Source: Sipunculus nudus (Eukaryota > Annelida > Sipuncula > Golfingiida > Sipunculidae). From it: a stretch of 64,000 bases of DNA. The notes below the pieces were generated by a model. That model saw nothing but the letters and a program-made list of their open reading frames with translations, ran no database searches and had not been told where the DNA came from. Both the position numbers and the translations under genes were made by a program. Where the stretch lies: positions 74,872,676 through 74,936,675 of the forward strand of contig CM049316.1 of the NCBI GenBank assembly GCA_026874595.1, written 5' to 3'. Position 1 is the stretch's first letter. Each line of letters begins with the position of its first letter. Below are positions 12,671 to 21,960 of this stretch, piece by piece.

Positions 12671-14590
12671 TTCTGTGATGTAACTTTTCGAGTAGGAAAC
12701 AGTAGGGTTTATGCCCTCGATGTGTCCTTGCAGGAGTCACAGATTACTTTGACACAATGTTCAGCAGTGAATTCAGAGACAAAGATCAAAAAGAAATTGA
12801 TATGTCCAGCGTATTTACCTCAGTGGCTCCTATCAGAATCATAATTGATTACATATACGGGATTGAGGTTATGCTGCCTGAAGACAATATATTAGACATT
12901 TTAAATGCATCAAAACTTTTCATGCTGACTAATCTGACGGAAGACTGTGTTGGGTATCTATGCAAGACATTAACACTCAGAAAGTGTTTCTGGTAATGGT
13001 CAATCGCAGACAAGAATGATCTTAAATATTTACATGCTTTATGCACACAGTTCATTACATGTCGTTTTCATGATACTCCCAGAAACATGCAGGAGGCCCT
13101 GTCACTCAGCCCAGAACATCTTACCACACTTTTGTTCTGCACTGTAACTGAATGGAACAGATTTCTCCAGCCCTGGGCAACAACGGGTAATACAGAGGAT
13201 CAAAGAAATTACAAAGGCAGGCTACAGGCCTAATCATGGAATTTGATTGCGAAGCAAAACTTTGCCGAGAAGTTTCTCAGACCTTGTAAAGAAAAAGAAC
13301 GTTGTTGATGTTGTTGTTCAGCAAACGACCAACGAACATACATCAGGGGCAGTGTACAGTACGAGTACATCACACAACAGTGGAGCATCTTTTCCAGTTT
13401 TTGAAACAAGGTCCACAACCAGCAGAAGAGAAAAGCTGTTGGAAAGACCACTCTTCTTCGGAAGTGATTACAGAAACGTTCGAAGAAGTGATTGTCTGCA
13501 GGTGTCACGACGAGTCAATGGTATACCGCCCTAAGCACGACAATTGGCTTGTTGTATCAAAACCAAAACCAGACAACTTTGGAAACGACCAGTTATTAAT
13601 AGGAGTTGGAAACCATAAGATGTGCATATTCAGAAGACATTAATATGGGGGAAAACTATTTGACGTCAAAGAAATGCTGGAAACTGAAGTTGTACAACCT
13701 TATACTATGACAGAACATGTATACTTCTCTGTTCCGGGAAGTCTTTTCTGTGTTGGATATTTAAGGGAACAACCTGACCAACAAGATGGCTATGCTTAAC
13801 CTCGAGCGCGGAGAAGGCTCGCTGTTCTGACATACATATTCGGTAAAAATGAATGGAAATGTGTCAGCAATTCTGGTGATTACATCCCCGGTTGGAAGGC
13901 CCGTCCAAACCTTTCGTATTACAGTCAAATGCTAAAGATGTGATTTTTCATTCTACAGTTGTTAGCTTCTCTTTATCAAGTACCAGTAGTGCGATCTACA
14001 TCTTTAATACTGAGAAGCAGTTCTTGAGAAAACAGAGCACTATACCCCAATCATTTAAGGAACTCCAAAACCAGAAAATATTTTCCGGACATGCACTTTG
14101 TGATTGCCTTATATTTTACTACTACGAAAAAGCACTGGTTTACACATTCTCCTCAGACAACTGGTGTCTCCGGGAAAAAACAAATCCCAGAGCAGGTACG
14201 AATTGGCAGTTGGTCCGAAAATGTTAAATGAACACCTTTGGGGCCGATATCTTTACCTGTTTTGCTGATCAAAACACCAGGCCATTCTATTCTCGTCTTT
14301 TTGCTCATGTGAAAGAGAGCAATAAATTCTTCGCATTTCCGCCAATGGCGGACAATGACGGATATAAAATAAACTGTCAACGATTGTCCTCCAACTTTCT
14401 AGATCAACTACCAAAGAAAATTGTGATATTGATGTGGACACTCCTCTTTCCATAGGCTTCCGAGTCTATAAACTTCCTACGGACATTAGATGGTAGATGG
14501 CCACCACAGGATGACCATTCCGATGACAGTGATTCGCGAAACATCGGTTACATTGTTGGTGACGATTTGGAAAACTTTATTGAAAATTAA
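12671..14590 (+). pseudogene. BTB-BACK-Kelch (kelch-like) pseudogene, broken
   Basis: Intact relatives are adaptors for cullin-3 ubiquitin ligases. Here the BTB fold is visible as FCDVTFRVGNS (12671 on), then RCVLAGVTDYFDTMFSSEF in another frame, then IIDYIYGIEVMLPEDNILD. A stop TAA at 12994-12996 falls within the frame, and the BACK-like part (DKNDLKYLHALCTQF, LSPEHLTTLLFC) continues beyond it to a stop near 13230. Kelch-like pieces follow in shifting frames, including CHDESMVYRPKHDNWLVV near 13505-13560 and ADNDGYKINCQRLSS near 14345-14395. The copy lacks its start, has at least one frameshift in BTB and several stops. No introns are evident between domains, so it may be a processed copy, but I see no poly(A) tail. 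Expression as a full protein is not possible as written. Confidence 0.85.
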
Positions 14591-14767
14591 GTCTGGTTTT
14601 CAATAGGGCGTCATTATCTTGCTCGTCATATTACTGAGGCATTTGCTTGGGTTCACAAGACCTAGCAACTTGTATCTTTAATAATCAAGGCGATAGAATT
14701 TTTCGTTAGAACCCTTAATGTTTCACAAAATATTTTGAACGATGGTAGACTGTTCATATACTAGAAC
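14591..14767. other. Spacer between pseudogene and LTR element
   Basis: Short unique sequence. It ends in the left copy of the target duplication (14768-14771). Confidence 0.5.
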
Positions 14768-14771
14768 GTTG
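14768..14771. repeat. Target site duplication GTTG, left copy
   Basis: GTTG immediately precedes the TG of the left LTR. The same GTTG follows the CA of the right LTR at 24173-24176. Extending to five bases breaks the match, so the duplication is four bases. Confidence 0.9.
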
Positions 14772-15217
14772 TGTCGCGGGCCTGGCCTGCCAGTTTTACC
14801 CGGCAGACCAGGACATTCTGCTGCTGTAACCATTTACTAGGATTCTGGTATTTTCCCATTTGTCAGGATGGCCTTATTTATCCAAGGGGATGAACGGAAT
14901 TAATAAGCTTACTGAGGATTAGTTATTTAGGGCGTATAAATTTTAGTTGCTATCCTAGGGGCGGAGAATACCACCACATAGGCAGTTATTAGGCACACAC
15001 ACACAGTCTCTCATTTAAAAGACAACAATTCATGGAATAAGCTTTAAGATTGTTAACAAAACCCACATATATACAGTTACTCCTATACTATAGGAGATAT
15101 GAAACTATACTCTTCGCTTTTGAATATTAGCCCTGGATCAGCACTTAGTCCTCTAGAATAACATCTACCCCTTTTTACTACACTCAGTCCTTACATTGCT
15201 TATGGAACCTTTGTGAT

Positions 15218-15600
15218 ACATCTGTGGCGCACTTGTGGCCCACTGGTGGCCAGTCCATAATCTACCAGCCCTCGATGAACTTACATATAGACAAAATTTA
15301 TAAATGTATCTAAACAGAATGGTAATAATGCCTGTGGCGCATTTGTGGCACACTTGTGGCCCACTTGTGGCCAGTCAATATAATCTAACACCCCAAGTTT
15401 ATTTAGCTTATGGAGAAACTTGTGATTTATTTACACGACACGTTAATATTGCCTGTGGCGCATTTGTGACACACTTGCGGCCCATCCGTGACCCAGTGGC
15501 CACTTGTGACCCACTTGTGACCAAGTGGCCACTTGTGACCCACTTGTGACCCAGTGGCCACTTGTGGCGCACATGTGACCCAGTGGCCACATTTGTGTCA
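15218..15600 (+). repeat. 11-bp minisatellite clusters in the left LTR
   Basis: Units such as CACTTGTGGCC, CACTTGTGACC and CAGTGGCCACT occur in three clusters (15218-15250, 15331-15372, 15450-15600). The clusters are spaced about 115 bases apart, so there is a higher-order repeat as well. The equivalent block in the right LTR has one extra 11-bp unit. Confidence 0.92.
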
Positions 15601-15612
15601 CAACCTTGGCCC

Positions 15613-15626
15613 AACTTATATAAGTT
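15613..15626 (-). promoter_or_regulatory. Candidate TATA element of the LTR
   Basis: AACTTATATAAGTT is a perfect 14-base palindrome containing TATA. In minus-strand reading it would leave a U3 of about 1.35 kb. The identical site in the active 5' LTR is at 22813-22826. This is a sequence-based guess; no initiator or transcript is visible. Confidence 0.35.
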
Positions 15627-15734
15627 CTATTATAAACTGTTATTTGTAGCCAAAAAATACCTACATGGCGTAGGTTAGCCGGGGACCTGTTCAATCAAGT
15701 TCAGAGAACCTGAGAGAGGCTCTCTCAGGTCACA

Positions 15735-15880
15735 GAGCCACAGCCTGTGGCACAACTTTTCGGGTCACAGGCTGTGGCACAACTTTCCGGGTCACAGCCT
15801 GTGGCACAACTTTTCGGGTCACAGGCTGTGACCCAACTGTCTGGGTCACAGGCTGTGGCCCAACTCCCTGAGTCACAGTG
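15735..15880 (+). repeat. 27-bp tandem repeat in the left LTR
   Basis: About five units of a CACAGSCTGTGGCACAACTT type sequence followed by TTTCGGGT. Two units form the perfect interrupted palindrome GGTCACAGGCTGTGACC (15817-15833). Confidence 0.9.
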
Positions 15881-16972
15881 ACCATATCTAGGATATAAAT
15901 TAGATTTTTGTAACATGTACACTACACTAGTTAAATTACCAAAGCCCTTTCAGAATATCTATTCCCATTCATTTAATGCCAGAATAGTCAGGCTCAGGGT
16001 GTTTCCCCTGAGTGGTTTACGTCAGGAGCTGACGGGACCAAAGTCGTCTGCGCTGGGTGTCGCCTCCTTTTATAGGGTCAGGCCTGTGGCCAAAACTGGT
16101 CACATACCACGTGATCCTGTGGCCAAAACAGAGGTCGCGTACTTTAGTGATTGAAACTTAAAGAAAGCTATATATTGTACAATTAACTAGCGATAGCCTG
16201 TTATAACTAAGTATTTACTATTATAATTAAGAAACGTGACAACATTTAAGCATCAGACGGGCCTTACTGAAGTTCAAATACCCCGCCCTGCACCCTGCGG
16301 TCAACAGCCAATCACAGAACGCCTGGGCAAGCCCGTATCACTACGCCGCAAATAGTTCCTAAATGTTGTCAAACAAACGCCGGTCAGCTGATCTTGCAAC
16401 ATGGTTTTCCCAGGGATAAAACGGCTATTACTGTATATGACACATATCATATTACCAAAAGAAATAATCTATGAGGTCTATTTAATGCCTGATCGTTAAG
16501 GTAAGACCAAAAGAACGATGTTTTCCCGTGTTAGTATACTGAATCCCTCAATATCGCTCGGGCCGCTCGAGCCGTGGAAATACCATGTGCTTACATGAAT
16601 TCATGCCGCCGTTCCACACATTCCTATGTTATAATAATCGGACGTGGTTAAATAATGATAATGCAAGAGTTTATTACACTTTAGAATAATTATGATTATG
16701 TATAGGATCCCTATTGATCACAATCCCGACCGTTAAAACACGTACAAGTTACCGTTTAAAGCCAGCAATGCAACTGACAGTTCTTTAACATCCGCTGATG
16801 CTGTCACTGTAAACATATACTTGTGATTGACTGTACTGTCAATACAAGAAGTGATGACATGATTATCAATAGCTGTGACAATAAGGTAGCAAAAAATGCT
16901 CGGATTAACACATATACTGTAACTAGTTTTTTTATTATGTTAACACTAGGAACGGTTTCAAAAACCGTGACA

Positions 16973-16985
16973 CTACCCCCCCTCC
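16973..16985 (-). promoter_or_regulatory. Polypurine tract (plus-strand primer) of the LTR element
   Basis: On the minus strand the 13 bases GGAGGGGGGGTAG directly abut the 3' LTR, where plus-strand DNA priming is expected. Position and composition fit; the purine run is interrupted by one T close to the LTR. Confidence 0.75.
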
Positions 16986-17849
16986 AGACATCATTTCTTC
17001 CTAGAAATGAGGATTAGTTAAAGAATACTATTACTAGATATACTACTGAGAAAATTATACTGAGTTACCAGTTCTTCTCATTAATGATATAATCTATTAC
17101 CACTCTGATTACCTGTCACACTAGCTGTAGTAGCTGACATGGCTGTTATATAGTAAAGTCTGTAGATAACATATACTGGTTATCAATTACCATTAAAGAT
17201 TACCAGCTGACTGAAATATTAGATCACTATATATAAATATGTTATAACTTGTACCGTGCCCCACTGAAAGGAGTAAAATTATCTATTAGCGGTGCTATAA
17301 ATATGTATTAACAACAAGTATATTCATCATGAAGCACTGAGTTAAGTGGTGTCGACATGGCCTGCATCTCTCATTCTTCTACGGTGGGTTGGTGTCCTAC
17401 AGTTGGCATCATGACAGGCTCTAATCTGGCTTCGGTCAGTGTAGTGGTCCTTGTTTTTGGCTCCTCTCTGGTCTGAGGTCTTCTTCTGGTTTAGGGGTCT
17501 TCTTCCAAGACAGTTGAAACACATAATTATAATTGTCCCTTCATCTCCCTCCGGTTTTCAGTGTGACAGGAATCAGCACATCTGTGGATGTCATCTGTTC
17601 ATAAGATAGTGGGTCCTATCAGTTGTTTATCTATTCATCTTAATTGCCCAGTAGATGACAGAAGAATTATCACATTTATAAACAACTTAGGATTTCTTCT
17701 TATTTCTTCAGTCACAATGTACACCTCGGAGATATCACCATGATAAATAGACCCGGTCTTCTGTCATCGGATTTGCTGGCCTAAGCTTTTGCTGTATAAA
17801 ATAATTCCCCAGGTTGGTATAAATGCTGTAATACTCGAGTTTAAAGTCT
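16986..17849 (-). pseudogene. Decayed 3' part of the retrotransposon interior
   Basis: No intact frame remains. A 60-codon frame (17342-17524) begins MCFNCLGRRPLNQKKTSDQR and is followed by basic sequence. In minus-strand order it lies after the integrase remnant, where Ty3/Gypsy pol proteins carry a basic tail. The CxxC at its start is therefore probably accidental and not a gag zinc knuckle. Sequence nearer the LTR is A+T-rich without recognisable content. Confidence 0.5.
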
Positions 17850-18330
17850 TCTTTAGTCTGGTTGTAGCTTGTTCTAGCCAGTAACTGTCAGAGAGATTTT
17901 CTTGGTTTCTGCAAATTTTCAGCACATATTATCCCTTTGTCTGCTTGGTCTAGAAAATTCCAAATCCACAGGAAGTAAACCTCTTATCCCATCATAGGAA
18001 AAGCTGTTGCTATCACCTGTAGCAGGCTGCACTGTACTCTAAGTGATGGTAACTGAAGGTCCCATTCTTTCTGGTCTACCTGGACATATCACCTGATCAT
18101 CTTGGTCAGTATTTCATTCAATTCCACAAGTCTGTTGGGGCAGGATGATATGATCTCTAATAATTAACATAATTGTTGAACCAGCTCACTTCAAATTTCT
18201 TCTTCGATCAGTATGAATTCTTCCATCAGATTGTTTGCAGTGATCATGTAGTTCGCAGCAGTCTGATCTTGTATGTAGTAGGCTTAAACACATCAAGAAA
18301 AATTGTTACCCACGTTACTCACAGCCAATG
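17850..18330 (-). pseudogene. Integrase remnant (pol), stops and frameshifts
   Basis: Integrase joins the DNA copy to the host chromosome. Recognisable pieces on the minus strand are a NLMEEFI-like segment near 18215-18235, LVELNEILTKM near 18090-18125 (compare the family pattern around VERFNRTL) and DQKEWDLQLP at 18047-18076 (family pattern DWDLHLP). Stops interrupt between each piece. The N-terminal zinc-binding region and the conserved GxPxxIHTDQG block are not recognisable. The enzyme cannot be functional. Confidence 0.75.
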
Positions 18331-18899
18331 AATCATGCACATTAAATTTAATTTATATAATCCATGGGATGACCTGCCTGGCATTCTGCCCGAGGTGCCT
18401 TAATCCTTTATCTTAGAGCAGTATGCTTCACCTCACACACTTCACGATGTACATGCATGGTTCTCCAGTTAGCTCTCTGTCTGTTTCCTATTGTTTTCTC
18501 CATACCCAAATGCCCAGATAAGTATGATTCATGACATCGGCCAGATAAGTGTGATTCATGACTTCACTCCCAGAAATCCTTATGCATGAGCAGTTGGTTG
18601 TACACATTTTAAGTATTGAAGGTCACATATTTGATATGCCATACATCATCAATGGGTCTCAGTTAGTCCCATTCAACCATTCGCCTCAGGACTAGCTGGC
18701 AATTTCATTCTGAATTAGCCATTGACTGCTTGCTGTCCCATCAGGTACCATCATTTAGTCTGGATCCACAAATCATTTGATGTAAATCCTTCCACCCAAT
18801 ATTTAACAACTGATGCCATTGCAAATGTTGCCCCAACCAGGTCTTGTGTCTTCATTCTCTTCAAAAAGTTGTATTTTGCACTTGTTAAACTTCAGCGAG

Positions 18900-19760
18900 T
18901 CCCTTGAACTGCTACTCTATTTTTGCACTGTATATGATGAATTGATGTCATCTCTATATTTCGAAATATAACAGGCCTTGGTAGTCCGTAGGTGCCCTTG
19001 ACTGTTACCTCGTTAAGTTTTCCGAAATTACAGCATCACTGTACAGCGATGTCCTGTTTTAATATGATGATGGCAGACTAGTCCATGCAGAAGAAGAAGG
19101 TGCAATAACACAGGCCTGTATCTAGCTGTTGCTATAAATATGTCTGTAATTCTTTCTCCAGTGCCAGTGATGTACACCTGAGAGGTTGTCTGGTAGGTGC
19201 TGTCCCATTTACATCATTTCTGAGTTTGAGTACAGTACAGGTTATTATATCTGACTGAGTTATCTTCAGCATAACAAATGTTGCTAAAATCTGGCAAAAG
19301 GTCTTTGAATGTTCTGATGTTTCTAAGTTTTCTAAGCTTCAGGTAAACAAATCTTTAAGATGGTCTGGAACAACTGTAGACTAGACACTGGTGACATTGT
19401 TAACATTCACGTCTCTCATATTCACATCATGGGCTAATGGCTTGTACTGCATATCGAGGTAAGGGTCCACACTTATGTATTTGGCTGAACCATCTCAATA
19501 AAACTATGCATCTCTCCAGGCTTATATTATAACCAAAGGTGACCAATTGTCTCAGCTGCCGCAGATGAAAGGTTAATCACATGCACAGGGATCACCTCAC
19601 TGCTTGTAGCAAACAGAACTCTGGCAATATTGATGCTTGATTGTTGGTAGGAAGGGGCTCCCTGGTACCAATTGACTGTCTATCAACAGGCCTGTCCCTG
19701 TGTTCAATGTGATGTGGAATGTATGTAGTAATAGTAGTGTATCTCATTCCAATAAACTCA
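18900..19760 (-). pseudogene. Reverse transcriptase N-terminal remnant and PR-RT linker (pol)
   Basis: On the minus strand, FGKLNEVTVKGTYGLPR at 18976-19026 matches the conserved opening motif of Ty3/Gypsy reverse transcriptase (pattern YRKLNEVTVKDxYPLPR). Just upstream is IAPSSSAWTS, the usual preceding block (pattern PSxSPWSSP), in another frame. Farther upstream are PDHLKDLF and IPVHVINLSS, which fit the protease-RT linker. Only about 650 bases separate the RT motif from the integrase piece, against some 2 kb expected, so the RT catalytic palm and RNase H are deleted or unrecognisable. Confidence 0.8.
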
Positions 19761-19839
19761 TCTCAGAACCAGACCATTCAAAGAGAAGTGAACTATTAGT
19801 GATGAGGATGACATCTGTTCCATTGGTTGGCATGACTTA

Positions 19840-20030
19840 ATCATCTTTGGCAATAATTCATTGCTGGGAGGAAGGAATTATCTCCATCTCAGTTCTCTCA
19901 GGTAGCTTGGATCAAATGTGTTTTCATTTATTATCGTCACCTCAGCTCCAGTATCTATAGTAGCAGCCTGGTCATATTCACACACTTTTACATCAATTTT
20001 TACAGATACAGCTTTCACCTGATATAATAT
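19840..20030 (-). pseudogene. Aspartic protease remnant (pol)
   Basis: On the minus strand, AATIDTGAEVTIINENTF spans about 19914-19964, with the catalytic DTG triad and the following A-x-V-T typical of Ty3/Gypsy and retroviral proteases (DTGAEVTII at 19929-19955). This is the best-preserved pol segment. A stop follows about 20 residues later, so the flap and C-terminal strands are broken off. Confidence 0.85.
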
Positions 20031-20498
20031 TATTATATCTGTGTGTTCACTCCCAATGTAAAAGCAAAACTTTATTTGTATTTATTTTCATCTGTTTTGA
20101 CTTTTCAGGGATGCTGATTGTCTCCATTGGTCCACTGGGGTCTAGAATATCCACTGGGCCAGGGGAAAAACACACATCTCTGGAAGTAGAAACAGCATCA
20201 TTGACAAGGGTGTTCAGTTTTGGTAGACAGATGGCTGAACCCGGGCTCTTGGGTCAAGCCTGGTCTAGTTTAAACAACCCTGGTTTGGAGCAGCACGAAG
20301 TCGTGGTTGTGAGCATTTTGCAACAGGACAATATTGTGCCACATATCCTTACTCATGGCACACAACATTCTCCAGTAAAAGGCCTCTTCGTCGGCTCCAC
20401 ATTCATTCCCTGAGTGTCGCCCCCGAGGCCATCTTCATAAACAATATTCCTAGGTCGTCTACTCATTCCTAGAGTGACACCTGCATGCCTTCTCGGCT

Positions 20499-21700
20499 CT
20501 ACACTCGTTCCCCAAGTGTTGCCCCTGAGGCCATGAAACTGACCTCCCAGAGGTCTAAAATTAAACGACTGGACTCCCAAAGTCCTAAATTCTCATCACA
20601 ACCTCCCTGAGGTTTACCATATAGGTGACGGCCCCACTCTTGAGTGCCGCACATCTGAAAATTTTCATTACTAGGATCCTTTTTCACTGACGTACATCTC
20701 CCTGGTACGTATTCACAGGAGCTGCTAATATAGGTGTCCCCTTTCTTAGGGCAACAGGCCTCCCCAGCAGATACCTCCTCTTTGGAGAATAGTTCTCGTA
20801 CCTGTTGCAAATTGCTATAGGTAAGCCCTTGACACATGGACTGCAAACAATCCTTGCTTACAAACAAGGGTCGACTTCCCTGATTGTCGAAGGTGTTAGG
20901 CCCATTGTCCCCTTCCACTCTTCTTGCTGAGATGGGCTTCTACTTAAAGATCTGCAGCACTTGTGCCACTCTATTAAATCAAGTACTTATTCAATGCTTG
21001 ACAGAATCTTGCTCATAGTCATAACATCAAATACCAGAGTAGGACCTGGCAATCTTTGGCAGTGTACACTATTAACACGCTGCTGCACAACTGACTACCT
21101 TCAAGTCCAGGGTCAGTTGAACCATAGTCTCCCTTACCCAAACAGCATACTCTTGTAAAGTCTCTCTTGTAAAACATCCCAAAATCTACTCCTCAGGGCT
21201 GATATTAAATCAAATAGATTTGTTTTGGTGGTGGAGAGTAGTCTTTAAACATAGGCCAAAGCCTCATCATGTGGGCTTGACATCCAGTATCCTAATTGTT
21301 TCGCCATAAACTCAAATGGAACCCAAAAAGGTTCTCAGTGCTGTTTTCCATTGCAGGTAGGAAGGCTGGGCTTAGGCTCCCATATAGTGGGCTGGGCTGG
21401 TATGCTCATCTGTTGAACAGGGGCGGAAACAATCTGTTGCTTCAATTCTAACCCTGCACTCAGCTGAGTATTTGTTGGTGGTTGTCACTGATATGGTCTG
21501 TTTGGCCAGTTCCTGGTACATCAGGCTGGTAAATTGGTTCTGCCACAACACTGGTATTCTCAGACAATTGTAACATCTCTCCAGCAGCTTGTCTCGCCAC
21601 AAATTCAGGCCCATCTTCTGCACAGATATCAGTTGTGGTTTCAAATGAGGAGCACTGGTCACTGGTAACTTTGATTGTTTTGGCTTGGCTGACATGAAAA
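20499..21700 (-). pseudogene. gag remnant, frameshifted
   Basis: Gag forms the particle in which reverse transcription occurs. On the minus strand, EPFWVPFEFMAKQLG (21290-21334) matches the capsid N-terminal pattern of metazoan Ty3/Gypsy gag. Further pieces near 20960-21080 (FDVMTMSKILSS, DLIEWHKCC) match the capsid C-terminal pattern in changed frames. A Cys-rich segment near 20740-20780 lies where the zinc knuckle belongs but lacks a clean CCHC. Upstream, an open frame 21372-21695 starts MSAKPKQSK. Several stops and shifts separate the pieces. Confidence 0.65.
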
Positions 21701-21940
21701 CATCTCCTTTTGTCTCCCTAACTTCACTGGGCAGTTCTCGAGCAACACTTGACAGAATAAGGACTGCATTATCTTCAGTGTCTCTTGACTTATTCTGTGG
21801 CCTCAGGTTACAGCTCTGATGTCATTGTCCAGACAGATGGACAGACAAATGGACATATTGATGGTTTGTTAATAACAGCAGAATGCACGAGTTCGTTTTG
21901 TTATTTATTTAAAACTGTTCCCCAGTCTTAATAACAAATT

Positions 21941-21958
21941 ATCCCACTTCTGACACCA
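21941..21958 (-). promoter_or_regulatory. Primer binding site complementary to tRNA-Leu
   Basis: On the plus strand ATCCCACTTCTGACACCA matches the 3' end of animal tRNA-Leu(CAA) including the added CCA, over 18 bases. It is set two bases from the right LTR (21959-21960), the usual spacing. It proves that the right LTR is the 5' LTR and that the element reads on the minus strand. Confidence 0.93.
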
Positions 21959-21960
21959 GT

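Larger units (their letters stand above)
14772..16972 (-). repeat. 3' LTR (left copy, 2201 bp)
   Basis: It starts TGTCGCGGGCC and ends AAACCGTGACA on the plus strand. It differs from the right copy only at 15485 and by lacking one CCACTTGTGGC unit near 15222. It contains three clusters of 11-bp units at 15218-15600, a 27-bp array at 15735-15880, a TATA-bearing palindrome at 15613-15626 and a short inverted repeat (CGGTTT...AAACCG) at its right edge. The length is large for this class. Confidence 0.97.

Noticed and set aside
15304-15694. Open frames with repeating MGQGCDTNVATGSHVRHKWP-type peptides in the LTR (also 22504-22894)
   Set aside because: They are translations of the 11-bp minisatellite, overlap on both strands and recur only because the LTR is duplicated.
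17342-17524. CFNCLG start suggested a BEL/Pao gag zinc knuckle
   Set aside because: It lies downstream of the integrase remnant in the element's own orientation. The rest of the knuckle is absent, and the protease, RT and PBS point to Ty3/Gypsy.
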